Below are positions 18,053-26,454 of a DNA stretch of 64,000 nucleotides, piece by piece. Each line of letters begins with the position of its first letter. Position 1 is the stretch's first letter. Source of the DNA: Deltaproteobacteria bacterium (lineage in GTDB: Bacteria; Myxococcota_A; Polyangia; Polyangiales; Ga0077539); contig JADJAE010000005.1 of assembly GCA_016704445.1 (NCBI GenBank), positions 124,001-188,000 on the forward strand, in the 5' to 3' direction. The position numbers and the translations under genes were made by a program. Under the pieces are notes generated by a model. That model was given only the letters and a program-made list of their open reading frames with translations, did no database searches and was not told the origin of the DNA.

Positions 18053-19261
18053 TCACTCCCCGGGAGCGCCCGCGCAGCGGGAGAGCGCCTGCGCCACCTG
18101 CGTGCGCAGCCCCGCCTCGGCGTGCTCGGGCATCCCCAGCGCCGCGCTCGCCGCCGCATCGCAGGCGCCCCTCGCGGCCAGCCGCCGGGTCAGCCGCACG
18201 GTCACCTCCGCGCGCCGTAGCCCGTTGGGAAACTCGCCCAGGTACTCCCTCGCCGCGCGTTCGGCGCCCGGGTCGTGCGTCGCGTCGAGCGCCAGCACCA
18301 GCACGTACCGCGCGTCCTCGCGACGCGGGTCCCTCGCCGTCGCCGCCGCCAGGAACCTCCGCAGCGCCCTCGCCGCCTCCCCCGGCTGGCCCCGCACATA
18401 GGCCAGCGCGCCCGCGCGGAAATCCCTCGACGCCGCCGTCGCCCCAGCGTCCGTCGGGGCCCGTGACGCCTCGACGCGCGGCGCCGCCGTCACGGTCGTC
18501 GCCGCTCCGGCCGCGGGCGTCGACGCCGGAGGCTCCACCGGGTCGAGCGTCGCCGCCGCCGGAGCGACCGCCACCGGCTCGGTCACCTCCAGGGTCGATC
18601 CTGCCCCGACGAGGCGCTCGGGCTGCCCGGCGCGGCGCACCGCCACCAGGCCCTCGGTCACCCTCACCCTCCGCAGGTGTCCCTGGTGGGCGTCGACGGC
18701 GAAGCGCGTCCCTCGCACCTCGACCTCCGCGTCGGTGAGCGCCACCACGAAGCGCTCCGAGCGCCGGCGGTGCTCCACCGCGAGATGGATGGTCCCCTCG
18801 GTGAGCGCGATGCGCGTGTCGGACCCCGCGCGCTCGACGCGATACACCGCCGCGCGCTCGGGCCGCAGCGTGCCGGCGCCCGCGAGGTCGATGCCCTCCG
18901 CCGCCGGTCGTGGCGAGGCGGACCGCGCTCGGAGCATCGCCGCGCCCAGCAGCACCAGCGTCACCGCCGCGGCCACCGCCAGCGCCCGCCGCACCGCCGT
19001 CGAGCGACCGTGGCCGCCGAGCGATGCGCCCGCGATCACCTCCGCGCGCACCCGCTGCATCGCCTCCGCGTCGATCGCCGGCTCCGGGAGCGAGCGCGCC
19101 GTCTCCCGCAGCGACCGCAGCGAGCGCTCCATCGCCCCGCACGCCGCGCAGCCCCGAGCGTGGGCCAGCGCCTCCGCCGCCTGCGCCGCGTCGAGCCGCT
19201 CGTCGATCGCGGCCTCGACCTCCTCGATGCGGGCGCACCCGCTGGTCACCACGGAGCTCAT
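18053..19261 (-). CDS. FecR-domain anti-sigma factor with zinc-finger N-terminus
   Basis: 402 residues from the ATG at 19261. The N-terminal 50 residues form a zf-HC2-type anti-sigma domain with HARGCAAC (His34-x3-Cys38-x2-Cys41), the redox/zinc motif that holds the sigma factor. A membrane segment lies at about 92-110 (ALAVAAAVTLVLLGAAMLRA). Residues about 120-210 are a FecR-like beta domain (ITLTEGTIHLAVEHRRR..., VEVRGTRFAVDAHQGHLRRV). After a Pro/Ala linker, the last 110 residues are TPR-like helices (DFRAGALAYVRGQPGEAARA). The ATG overlaps the sigma factor stop (ATGA). It should span the inner membrane, with FecR and TPR parts in the periplasm relaying a signal to the sigma factor. Confidence 0.88.
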   Translation of the reverse strand: MSSVVTSGCARIEEVEAAIDERLDAAQAAEALAHARGCAACGAMERSLRSLRETARSLPEPAIDAEAMQRVRAEVIAGASLGGHGRSTAVRRALAVAAAVTLVLLGAAMLRARSASPRPAAEGIDLAGAGTLRPERAAVYRVERAGSDTRIALTEGTIHLAVEHRRRSERFVVALTDAEVEVRGTRFAVDAHQGHLRRVRVTEGLVAVRRAGQPERLVGAGSTLEVTEPVAVAPAAATLDPVEPPASTPAAGAATTVTAAPRVEASRAPTDAGATAASRDFRAGALAYVRGQPGEAARALRRFLAAATARDPRREDARYVLVLALDATHDPGAERAAREYLGEFPNGLRRAEVTVRLTRRLAARGACDAAASAALGMPEHAEAGLRTQVAQALSRCAGAPGE

Positions 19262-19848
19262 CGCCCACCCCGCGCATCGAGCGCCGCACGGAGGGCGTTG
19301 CGGGCGTGGTGCAGCCGGGTCCAGACCGTGTTCACCGGGACCCCCAGCGCCTGGGCGATCTCCTCGCCCTTCATCCCTTGCACCTCGTGGAGGATGATCA
19401 CCTCGCGCTGGGCGTGCGACAAGCCGCCGAGGGCCGACTCCAGGGCGGAGAAGTCCTCGCGGTCGCCCGCCCGCCGCTCGGGGTCGACGTCGCCCTCTGG
19501 AGCATCGAGCTCGTGGGAGCGCGCCTGCCAGAGCTTCCAACGACGCACCAGGTTGCGGCGCTCCCGACGGGCGATCTGGAGCGCGACGCCGATGACGAAC
19601 GAGCGCGCCGAGGCCAGCGGGTCGTAGTTGTGGGCCGCGCGGGGGAGCGCGAGGAAGGTGGTCTGCACGAGGTCGTCGAGGTCGACGCGCGTGCCTCGGA
19701 GGCGGGCGAGCACCCCATAGACGTCGCGGTGGAAGCGGTCGAAGGCCACGCCGAGCGCGTTGACGTCACCGGTCGCCACGCGCTGGAGCAGCACGCTGTC
19801 GTCCTCCGGAACGAGCGTCAGCAGGGGTCGCAGCACGCGGGTGCTCAT
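19258..19848 (-). CDS. ECF-family RNA polymerase sigma factor
   Basis: 196 residues from ATG 19848. Region 2 is VLLQRVATGDVNALGVAFDR through DLDDLVQTTFLALPRAAHNY, with the expected 'DLVQ..F' helix. Region 4 is LSHAQREVIILHEVQGMKGE EIAQALGVPVNTVWTRLHHAR, a clear helix-turn-helix. The linker between regions is Arg-rich, and there is no region 1 or 3, as in all ECF factors. The start overlaps the stop of the exported-protein gene upstream, and its stop overlaps the anti-sigma start, giving a tightly coupled three-gene unit. It probably controls this operon and genes for envelope functions. Confidence 0.92.
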   Translation of the reverse strand: MSTRVLRPLLTLVPEDDSVLLQRVATGDVNALGVAFDRFHRDVYGVLARLRGTRVDLDDLVQTTFLALPRAAHNYDPLASARSFVIGVALQIARRERRNLVRRWKLWQARSHELDAPEGDVDPERRAGDREDFSALESALGGLSHAQREVIILHEVQGMKGEEIAQALGVPVNTVWTRLHHARNALRAALDARGGR

Positions 19849-20783
19849 CGCCGCGGCTCCCAGGCGAGGCCGAGGGAGAGGGCCGCGCCCGGACCGATCC
19901 CGCTGCCGAGGTCGAGGTAGCCTTCGGTGCGGACGAAGGTGGAGAGCGATCGCGTGAGCTGCCATCCGAAGGAGGCCTCGAGGCCCACGCGAGGGAACCA
20001 CCCGACGTCCGTGCCCGCGGCGGCGTGGGAGACGCCGCCGAAGCCGCCGAACTCGCCGCGCAGCCGGCCGGACCCGAGCCGGGCGCGAGCCGAGAGCACC
20101 GCGCTGGACTCGATGCGGTCGCGCTCCGGGCGGGGCTGGATCGCGTTGGGGAGAGCAGGATGGTGGTCGTCGTCGAGGCTCACGGCCACCGAGGCGCGAG
20201 CGCTGATCGCGAGGCGAGGCGTCGCGACGCCGGCCTCCACGCTGGCTCGGAGGAGGGCCTCGTCTTCGTACTGAAACCCCAGTCCCCCCGTTGCGGAAAG
20301 CAGCAGCGACCAGCCCGACGGGGCTCGCTGTGGCGCAAGAGCGACGGGGGGAGCGATCGATGGCGGAGCGACGGCGACGAGGGGAGGAGCGGGCGCGACG
20401 GTCGCGGGGACGACCGCCGGAGGCGCCTCGGGATCGGGCGCAGGGACGGCGAGCACCGAGAGCAGCGTCGGCAGGACGTCTTCGAGCGACTCCAGGGTGC
20501 GCACCGCGATGCGACCGTCGTCGAGGGAGATGTGCACCGTGAGCTCGTGGTCGCTCCAGTCGAGGCGAGCGCGGGAGGGAGCGCAGGGCGAGGCGGGGGG
20601 AAGGCTCGCTGCGGCGAGGTCGAGCGCACGGCGCAGGCGCTGCGCCATGCGGGGGGGAATGCCCTCGCCGAGCTCGACGGTCGGAGCGCAGACGGCGGTC
20701 GGCGCGGTCTGGGCCCACGCGGCGCGAGCCCCCAGCAGGAGCGGCAGCGCAGCGACGAGTGAAAGCATGGGCGACCGGCGCAT
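19845..20783 (-). CDS. Exported protein with predicted beta-barrel-like C-terminus, in the ECF operon
   Basis: 312 residues. The signal peptide MRRSPMLSLVAALPLLLGARAAWAQ ends at an Ala-x-Ala cleavage site. Residues 25-115 resemble a small alpha/beta domain (ARLDWSDHELTVHISLDDGR, RTLESLEDVLPTLLSVL) of a kind often found ahead of sigma genes in myxobacteria. A Pro/Ala linker (about 116-150) leads to about 150 residues of alternating strands with Gly and aromatic turns (LLLSATGGLGFQYEDEALLR, RGEFGGFGGVSHAAAGTDVG) ending SLGLAWEPRR, as in outer-membrane barrels. First gene of the sigma/anti-sigma operon (ATGA overlap with the sigma gene). It may be the surface sensor or a target of the system; this is inference. 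Confidence 0.7.
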   Translation of the reverse strand: MRRSPMLSLVAALPLLLGARAAWAQTAPTAVCAPTVELGEGIPPRMAQRLRRALDLAAASLPPASPCAPSRARLDWSDHELTVHISLDDGRIAVRTLESLEDVLPTLLSVLAVPAPDPEAPPAVVPATVAPAPPLVAVAPPSIAPPVALAPQRAPSGWSLLLSATGGLGFQYEDEALLRASVEAGVATPRLAISARASVAVSLDDDHHPALPNAIQPRPERDRIESSAVLSARARLGSGRLRGEFGGFGGVSHAAAGTDVGWFPRVGLEASFGWQLTRSLSTFVRTEGYLDLGSGIGPGAALSLGLAWEPRR

Positions 20784-20965
20784 CGGGTGGCTTCTCCTGC
20801 CATGCGTCGCCGCCGGGGACGAGAACCTTCATCGAGCCTCGCCGATTGATTCGAGGGTGAGATTCGTCATCACCGGATGAAGGCCCTCCCTCCGCCAGGG
20901 CCAATGGGGGATGCGCGAGGCTGCCCCCGGCACCCTCAAACCGCAGAAGAGAGCCGAGGAAACCG

Positions 20966-21904
20966 ATGATGCGATCAATCGTCTTGCTGAGCGCGCTCGC
21001 CGTGACGGGCTGCCACCACCATGAGCGCGAGGGCTGCCAGGACCGCTCGTCCCACAGCGACCACCGCGATTCGAGGCCCCACGGAGATCGCGAGGACCGC
21101 GAGGACTGCGAGGATCGCGACGGCCGCCGCGATGGCTCTCGTGAGGAGGGCGACGCGAGCGCCGATGGCGGCGAGGCAGTGGTGCCGGGCTCGGACGCCA
21201 CGGTTGCGGCGATCGACGCGGGCGTGAGCGCCGGGTGTCGGCTCGATCGGGACTGCGCCCTCGCTGGGGCGGGGCTCGTCTGCGACCTGCGCTCGGGCTC
21301 CTGCGTGACGCCGTCGCAGTGCAGCGCGGACTCGGGCTGCGCCAGCGGAGAGCGCTGCCTCGCGGGCCGCTGCCTGGGCGGCGCAGCGGTGTGCCAGTTC
21401 GCCAGCGACTGCGGCGCGGGGCGGGACTGCGTCGACGGCCGATGCCTCTCAGCCTGCGGCGCCCTGACGGCGTGCCCCTCGACGCAGGCCTGCGTGGGCG
21501 GGTACTGCGATCAGCCTTCGCAGCCAGGGAGCCAGTGCTCCCGCGCCGCCGACTGCGCGGCGGGATCGGCCTGCGCCGAAGGCCGCTGCGTGGCGGGCTG
21601 CGACGCCACGCGCGCTTGCGGGACAGCGGAGGTCTGCGTGCTGGGCTTCTGCCGGGTGGACACCGCGCCTCGCACCTTCTGCGTGCGCGACTCGGACTGC
21701 GCCACCGGGAGCGTCTGCCACCGCGGATCATGCCGCGCCGCCTGCCCGGGAGGCACCGCCGCGGAGTGCCTTCGGGTCGACGTGGCCTTCGACACCTGCG
21801 GCAGCGACCGGCTCTGCACCAACCCCCTGGAGCTTCGCCCCGAGTGCGCTCGCAGCGCCGACTGCGCCTCGCCGGCCCTCTGCATCAACGCGCGCTGCCG
21901 ATAG
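20966..21904 (+). CDS. Cys-rich lipoprotein with repeated four-Cys modules
   Basis: 312 residues. The signal MMRSIVLLSALAVTGCHHH has its lipobox at Cys16. It is followed by a His/Asp/Arg/Glu-rich tract (HSDHRDSRPHGDREDREDCE), then about six copies of a Cys module with the pattern C-x5-C-x(4-6)-C-x(4-6)-C (for example CRLDRDCALAGAGLVCDLRS and CSRAADCAAGSACAEGRCVA). This is a Dickkopf/EGF-like disulfide repeat frequent in myxobacterial surface lipoproteins. RBS GAGGAAA lies before ATG. Divergent from the ECF operon across a 182-bp gap. Function unknown; likely an extracellular adhesive or binding protein. Confidence 0.8.
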   Translation: MMRSIVLLSALAVTGCHHHEREGCQDRSSHSDHRDSRPHGDREDREDCEDRDGRRDGSREEGDASADGGEAVVPGSDATVAAIDAGVSAGCRLDRDCALAGAGLVCDLRSGSCVTPSQCSADSGCASGERCLAGRCLGGAAVCQFASDCGAGRDCVDGRCLSACGALTACPSTQACVGGYCDQPSQPGSQCSRAADCAAGSACAEGRCVAGCDATRACGTAEVCVLGFCRVDTAPRTFCVRDSDCATGSVCHRGSCRAACPGGTAAECLRVDVAFDTCGSDRLCTNPLELRPECARSADCASPALCINARCR

Positions 21905-21912
21905 AGGGTTGC

Positions 21913-22188
21913 GTGGACGACGCCGGAGCGGTGAAGTGCCCCGTCGTGCCGCCCTACGACCACGCCGAGATCGTCGCCGCCGCGGAGGAGGCCTGCCGTG
22001 AGCTCAAGCTCGACCTGGTGCACTCGGGCTCGGTGCAGGCCTGGCTGTCCGAGCCCGAGAGCGAGTGGCCCCCCTGCTGCGACCGAGGCTGCGAGCCCTG
22101 CGTGCTGACGCTCGGCGCCGCGGCGCGGAGGGCGAGGAGCATTCTGGAGGCGGGTCGCGGGAAGGGCGTTCCATCGGTCGAGGGGTGA
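21913..22188 (+). CDS. Small Cys-containing hypothetical protein
   Basis: 91 residues from GTG 21913, with GAGGG 5 bases upstream, 8 bp after the previous stop. The frame reads MDDAGAVKCPVVPPYDHAEI, then AAAEEACRELKLDLVHSG, with a Cys cluster WPPCCDRGCEPCVLTLG (about 54-70) and a helical end. No signal peptide. The Cys spacing CC-x3-C-x2-C could bind zinc or an iron-sulfur cluster. A longer frame in the same phase starts at 21235, but that part is the shadow of the Cys-rich gene. I do not recognise the family. Confidence 0.5.
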   Translation: MDDAGAVKCPVVPPYDHAEIVAAAEEACRELKLDLVHSGSVQAWLSEPESEWPPCCDRGCEPCVLTLGAAARRARSILEAGRGKGVPSVEG

Positions 22189-22208
22189 AGGGTATCTTCG
22201 CGGCAACC

Positions 22209-23123
22209 ATGTCGACCCCGCTCTACAAGTGCGCCAACTGCGGCGCGATCATCCACCGCCTCAACCTGCGCTGCGGCTACTGCAACCACTGGAACGTCGA
22301 TCCGGCCAACCCCCAGGATCCGCCCTCGGCTGCCTCCCACCCGGCGCGCACGCCCCCGGCGCATACGCCCCCCGCCGTGCAGGCCCCTCCGCCTCCCGCT
22401 CCTGCGCCCTCCCCGGTGGCCGCCGTGGCTCCGGTCGCCGCGCCCGCCGCGGCTCCGCCCGTCGCCCAGACCCCTGCGAGGCCCGCGGCGCCGTCCGCCG
22501 TCGAGGCCCCGAAGCGCCGTCTGTTCGGATCGAAGCCCGAGGTCGCTCCGGCCCCCGAGCGCCGCGGGGGCGCAGGGCCGTCGAAGCCCTCCGTCGCGCT
22601 CTCTCCCAAGAGCCGCGTGCTGCAGTCCGTGATGGCCCAGCCCGAGGCCTCGTCGGCGTGGGAGAAGGGGCGCAAGAGCTTCAACAGCCGCTCCGCCCCG
22701 TCGGGCCGCGACGAGCAGGACTCGCTCGCCCGCATCCAGGCCGTGATGGCCGTCGCGTACTGGGTGGCCACCTCGGACGACGAGGAGGAGATGAACGACG
22801 ACGAGTACGACGCCATCGTGGACACCTTCGCCGAGCTGCTCGGCGAGGACGTCGACGAGGACGAGCTGGACAGCACCATCGCCGCCTGGGACGAGGCCAT
22901 CGAAGAGGACGAGGAGGCCTTCCTCGAGGAGGCCGTCGGGGCCATCGGCCAGGGCCCCATGCGGCGTCAGGCGCTGGAGATCGCGACCGTCGTCGCGGCC
23001 GCCGACGACGACCTCTCGGACATCGAGGAGGAGGCCCTCGGCGAGCTGGCCACCGCCCTCGGCTTCGCCGACCGCGAGAGCGAGCGCATCATCGAGAAGG
23101 CCCTGGAGAGCCTGGAGGAGTAA
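22209..23123 (+). CDS. Zinc-ribbon protein with TerB-like domain
   Basis: 304 residues from ATG 22209. The N-terminal zinc ribbon has Cys8-x2-Cys11 and Cys22-x2-Cys25 (YKCANCGAII..., LRCGYCNHW). A long Pro/Ala linker (about 38-110) connects to a C-terminal helical domain (about 165-302) with conserved acidic motifs (EEEMNDDEYDAIVDTFAELL, AADDDLSDIEEEALGELATA). The repeated 'D-x-x-x-x-x-E' helices match TerB/DjlA-N-like tellurite-resistance domains, which carry metal-binding Asp/Glu residues. Cytoplasmic. No chaperone J-domain is present. Probably a stand-alone TerB protein of unknown role. Confidence 0.8.
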   Translation: MSTPLYKCANCGAIIHRLNLRCGYCNHWNVDPANPQDPPSAASHPARTPPAHTPPAVQAPPPPAPAPSPVAAVAPVAAPAAAPPVAQTPARPAAPSAVEAPKRRLFGSKPEVAPAPERRGGAGPSKPSVALSPKSRVLQSVMAQPEASSAWEKGRKSFNSRSAPSGRDEQDSLARIQAVMAVAYWVATSDDEEEMNDDEYDAIVDTFAELLGEDVDEDELDSTIAAWDEAIEEDEEAFLEEAVGAIGQGPMRRQALEIATVVAAADDDLSDIEEEALGELATALGFADRESERIIEKALESLEE

Positions 23124-23222
23124 GGTCCCCGGCTCTTTCCCCGCCGCGCTTCGGTGGTAGCCTCCGGCGTCGATCCCGGTACCTCTCTCCCCCCTCATCG
23201 GATCGATCGCTGGAGGCGCCCG

Positions 23223-23612
23223 ATGTCCCTTCGCACCACCGCCGTCACTTCCCTCGCCCTCGGCGCCCTCTGCCTCGGCGCTCCGGTGAGCGCCCGGGAC
23301 CCCGTCTCCCGCGCCCCGAGTGCCCCGAGCGCCCAGCGTTCCGCGCAGAGCCGGGAGTGCCAGACCTGCATGAGGGAGCAGTGCGGCACGCCCGCGTCGG
23401 CCTGCCGGACCACCTGCGAGACCACGCTCAGGCTCCGCCCCCCGATCGAGTTCGAGCGCTGCGAGACCGCCTGCGTCCAGCGCTTCCGGGCCTGCATCGC
23501 CACCTGTGCGCCCTGCGGCGGAGCCTACGTCGCCCCGCCCGGGGTCGAGCCCTTCCGGCCCGATCCCAACGCCCCGAGGGTGGTCACCATCCCCCGTCCC
23601 CGCCGCCGCTGA
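23223..23612 (+). CDS. Small secreted Cys-rich protein
   Basis: 129 residues from ATG 23223. The signal peptide MSLRTTAVTSLALGALCLGA ends near PVSA-RD. The mature part has Cys pairs with regular spacing (CQTCMREQCG, CRTTCETTL, CETACVQRFRACIATCAPCG), nine or more cysteines in about 60 residues, typical of a disulfide-knotted or metal-binding periplasmic protein. The C-terminus is Pro-rich and basic. No domain recognised. It lies between the TerB gene and the His-rich gene, which is on the opposite strand. Confidence 0.7.
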   Translation: MSLRTTAVTSLALGALCLGAPVSARDPVSRAPSAPSAQRSAQSRECQTCMREQCGTPASACRTTCETTLRLRPPIEFERCETACVQRFRACIATCAPCGGAYVAPPGVEPFRPDPNAPRVVTIPRPRRR

Positions 23613-23630
23613 TCCGCCTCCGCCGCGGGC

Positions 23631-24137
23631 TCACCTCCGGCTGCCGCCGCTGCCCCCGGGTCCTCGCTGCGAGGATCCGCTGTGGGACTGCCCGAGGTGC
23701 TTCGCAACGATCTCCTCGACGCGCCGCTGGACGATCTCGTCCACCCGCTCGGCCACCAGCTCCACGATGGTGTCGATGAGCCGCTTCTCATCGGAGAACG
23801 CGAGGTCGCGTCGACCGCCCGAGCGCTCTCCGGCCGAGTGCTCGTGGGGGGCGTCGCCGTCGTCGTGATGGTGGTGCACTTCGCCGTGGTGGTGGTGCGG
23901 AACCTCCTCCCGGTGGTGCTCGTGGTGATGCCCGGACTGCCCCTCGGTCGCCTCGTGCGCGTGGTCGTGCGAGTGATCGTGCGCGTGGTCGTGCGCGTGG
24001 TCGTGCGAGTGATCGTGCGAGTGGTCGTGCGACTGCTCCGGCGCCGCGCCGCCCGTGCTGGCCGGTCGTCGGTAGAAGGGATCGCCTGCGGGAGACTTCG
24101 GGCGCGGCGGGCGGTGAGCGATGGGTTGCTGCGGCAT
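23631..24137 (-). CDS. Histidine-rich protein (His-Asp repeats)
   Basis: 168 residues from ATG 24137. After a basic Pro-rich start (MPQQPIAHRPPRPKSPAGDP) comes a His-Asp tract (SHDHSHDHSHDHAHDHAHDH), then His clusters HHHEHHREEVPHHHHGEVHH. The end is a helix rich in Glu/Arg (IVELVAERVDEIVQRRVEEI) and a Gly/Ser tail. Alternating His-Asp tracts chelate zinc, nickel or cobalt. There is no signal peptide and no hydrogenase- or urease-accessory domain, so it may be a metal store or buffer. It is 56 bp downstream of the GlcD-like gene. The tract is encoded by GTGGTCGTGCGA-type repeats and could vary in length. Confidence 0.7.
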   Translation of the reverse strand: MPQQPIAHRPPRPKSPAGDPFYRRPASTGGAAPEQSHDHSHDHSHDHAHDHAHDHSHDHAHEATEGQSGHHHEHHREEVPHHHHGEVHHHHDDGDAPHEHSAGERSGGRRDLAFSDEKRLIDTIVELVAERVDEIVQRRVEEIVAKHLGQSHSGSSQRGPGGSGGSRR

Positions 24138-24193
24138 GGTGGTCCATCGTACCCGCTGCGGCGGAGGATCGTCGAGCGCGCCCGGACACCCGC

Positions 24194-25597
24194 TCAGCAG
24201 CCGCGGTGCGAGGTCGTGTCGCTGAAGATCTTGCCCGGGTTGAGCAGCCCCTTCGGATCGAAGGCCAGCTTTACCCGCCGTTGTAATGCGATGAGCTCCG
24301 GCCCCTGCTCCCAGGCCAGGTACGGCGCCTTCAGCACCCCGATGCCATGCTCGCCGGAGAGGGTCCCCCGCAGGTCGAGCGTGGCCTCGATGAGCCGCTC
24401 GATGGCGCGATGCACCCGAGGCCGCTCGTCGTCGCGGTCCCAGAGCAGGTTGACGTGCAGGTTGCCGTCGCCCGCGTGGCCGTAGGTGGGCATCACCACC
24501 CGCTCCTGCGCGGCGATCACCTGCACCCTCGCGATGAGCTCGGCCACCTGCGCCCTCGGCACCACCACGTCCTCCGAGAGCTTGTGCGCCGCCCGCTTTC
24601 GCAGCGCCCGCGACATCACCCTCCGCACCGCCCAGAGCGCCGCCCGCTCCGCCGGGTCGACCGCCTCGTGCGCGCTCACCGCCCCGGCCGCCACGCAGCA
24701 CTCCCCCGCCCTCGCCGCCTCGCGCGCGACCGCCTCCTCGTCGAAGCCGTCGAGCTCGATCACCAGCGCCGCGCCCGCCCCCTCCGGCAGCACGCTCGGA
24801 TCATCCGCCCGCATCACGTCGCAGCAGATCGCGTCGAGCAGCTCGATGCACCGCGGCCTCGCCCCGGTCGCCAGCAGCGCCGCCACCGCGCGCCCGGCCG
24901 CCACCGCGTCGGCGAAGACCGCCAGCACCCCCCGCACCGCCGTGGGCAGCGCCGTGAGCCGCACCGTCACCTCGGTGAACACCCCGAGCGTCCCCTCGCT
25001 CCCCACCAGCAGCCCGACGGTGTCATATCCTGTCACCCCCTTGGCGGTGCGCCGGCCGTGCTGCACCAGCGCACCGTCCATGTGGGCGCACTCCAGGCCC
25101 AGCACCCAGTCGCGCGTCACGCCGTACTTCACCGCGCGCGGCCCGCCCGCGTTCTCCGCGACGTTGCCCCCGAGGCAGCACCACTCCGCGCTCTGCGGAT
25201 CGGGCGGGTAGAACAATCCCTCGCGCTCCACCGCGGCGTGCAGGGCGCCGGTGCGCATCCCGGCGCCTACCACCGCGACGCCGTTGGCCCGGTCGATGTC
25301 CTTCAGTCCATCGAGCCGCGAGGTGTCGAGCACGACGCTCGGCACCGTCACCGTCGCCCCGCCGGTGCGCCCGGTGCCCGCCCCTCGAGGTACCACCGGG
25401 ACGCCGCGCTCGTTGCAGGCCCGCAGCGTCGCGGCCACGTCCGCGGCGGTCTCCGCGAGCACCACGCAGGGAGGCACCACCGACGGGGCCTCGCTCTCGT
25501 CGCGGGCGTAGGCGGCGCAGAGGTCCGGGTCGGTGAGGACGCGCGACGGGCCGAGGGCCCGCTCCAGCTCGTGGGAGACGCGTTGCGCTGGGGTCAT
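24194..25597 (-). CDS. FAD-binding oxidase, GlcD/D-2-hydroxyacid dehydrogenase family
   Basis: 467 residues. The FAD-binding PCMH domain spans about residues 40-220, with PVVPRGAGTGRTGGATVTVP for the pyrophosphate loop and CCLGGNVAENAGGPRAVKYG as the second flavin contact. The C-terminal FAD-oxidase domain ends with GTLSGEHGIGVLKAPYLAWE and the 'D-x-x-x-x-L-N-P-G-K' motif (FDPKGLLNPGKIF). This is the glycolate oxidase subunit GlcD / D-lactate dehydrogenase fold, oxidising a 2-hydroxy acid. No GlcE or GlcF partner is nearby. It follows the aminophosphonate cluster by 39 bp, so a hydroxy-acid or hydroxyphosphonate substrate from that pathway is possible but unproven. Confidence 0.85.
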   Translation of the reverse strand: MTPAQRVSHELERALGPSRVLTDPDLCAAYARDESEAPSVVPPCVVLAETAADVAATLRACNERGVPVVPRGAGTGRTGGATVTVPSVVLDTSRLDGLKDIDRANGVAVVGAGMRTGALHAAVEREGLFYPPDPQSAEWCCLGGNVAENAGGPRAVKYGVTRDWVLGLECAHMDGALVQHGRRTAKGVTGYDTVGLLVGSEGTLGVFTEVTVRLTALPTAVRGVLAVFADAVAAGRAVAALLATGARPRCIELLDAICCDVMRADDPSVLPEGAGAALVIELDGFDEEAVAREAARAGECCVAAGAVSAHEAVDPAERAALWAVRRVMSRALRKRAAHKLSEDVVVPRAQVAELIARVQVIAAQERVVMPTYGHAGDGNLHVNLLWDRDDERPRVHRAIERLIEATLDLRGTLSGEHGIGVLKAPYLAWEQGPELIALQRRVKLAFDPKGLLNPGKIFSDTTSHRGC

Positions 25598-25636
25598 CGG
25601 CGGTGGGGACTCCGTAGCGCCCGACCGACGCGGCGG

Positions 25637-26443
25637 TCAGTTCTGGTTGGCGCGCAGCTTGGGGAAGAAATCCCCGGTGAGGACGGCGTACTCCTCGGGC
25701 GAGTCGCACTCCATGAACATCAGCTCGTGGAACACCGACGGGCTCACCCGGTCGGCCAGCATCATGCGCTGGGTGATGTCCTCGTGCTCCGAGCGGGCCT
25801 TGGCCGTCGAGTACTTGATGCACCAGTCGGTGGCGGCGCGCACGAGGCCGTGGTCGCCCGGCTCCCAGAGCACCATGCCGGTGGCCTCGCCGTAGCAGCT
25901 CATGCCCGGGAGCAGCGACTTGCCCGCGGAGGTGTCGAGCAGGCCCTTGCCGTGGGTGAGCGCGCGGTTGTCCTTGCCGAACACCATCACCTCCTCGTTG
26001 GACTCCTTGTAGTCGCCGCACACCAGCGTGCGCGAGCGGCCGTCGCGGGAGGGCGCCCCGAGGGCGTGCAGCACCCCGGCCTCGTAGAGGATGTCGGCGT
26101 CCATCATCACCACGCGCGCGTGGCCGTCGAGGATCTCGTGCTCGCTGTGGAGCGCGAACCAGAACGAGTGGCCGCTGCCGGAGGTGGTGAGGTCTTCGGT
26201 GGGGTTGAGGATCCAGTGGACCCGACACCCGCGCGGACCCTTGAAGGGGCGCTTGCTGGTGACCTGGTTGCCGACGAGGAAGATCTCGCGCACGCCGATC
26301 GCGGCGAGCTGTTCGATGTGCCAGTCAATGAAGCACGGACCGTCGGGGGTGCCGTCCAGCGAGAGGAAGGGCTTGGGGGTCTGCGAGGCCCTGGCGATGC
26401 GGTTGCCCTGGCCTGCAGCGAGAATCACGGCCTTGTCGATCAT
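25637..26443 (-). CDS. Sugar/phosphocholine-type nucleotidyltransferase, candidate AEP cytidylyltransferase
   Basis: 268 residues from ATG 26443. The nucleotide-binding N-terminus KAVILAAGQGNRIARASQTP KPFLSL carries the G-x-G-x-R-x(n)-K-P motif (about residues 10-25), and VMMDADILYE gives the metal-binding Asp-x-Asp. The closest known families are NTP-transferases such as LicC (CTP:phosphocholine cytidylyltransferase) and PntC, which make CMP-AEP from 2-aminoethylphosphonate. It lies 11 bp after the CDP-alcohol phosphatidyltransferase gene, within the AEP cluster. CMP-AEP formation is the simplest reading. A sugar-1-phosphate substrate cannot be excluded from motifs alone. Confidence 0.75.
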   Translation of the reverse strand: MIDKAVILAAGQGNRIARASQTPKPFLSLDGTPDGPCFIDWHIEQLAAIGVREIFLVGNQVTSKRPFKGPRGCRVHWILNPTEDLTTSGSGHSFWFALHSEHEILDGHARVVMMDADILYEAGVLHALGAPSRDGRSRTLVCGDYKESNEEVMVFGKDNRALTHGKGLLDTSAGKSLLPGMSCYGEATGMVLWEPGDHGLVRAATDWCIKYSTAKARSEHEDITQRMMLADRVSPSVFHELMFMECDSPEEYAVLTGDFFPKLRANQN

Positions 26444-26454
26444 CGGGATTGAGC

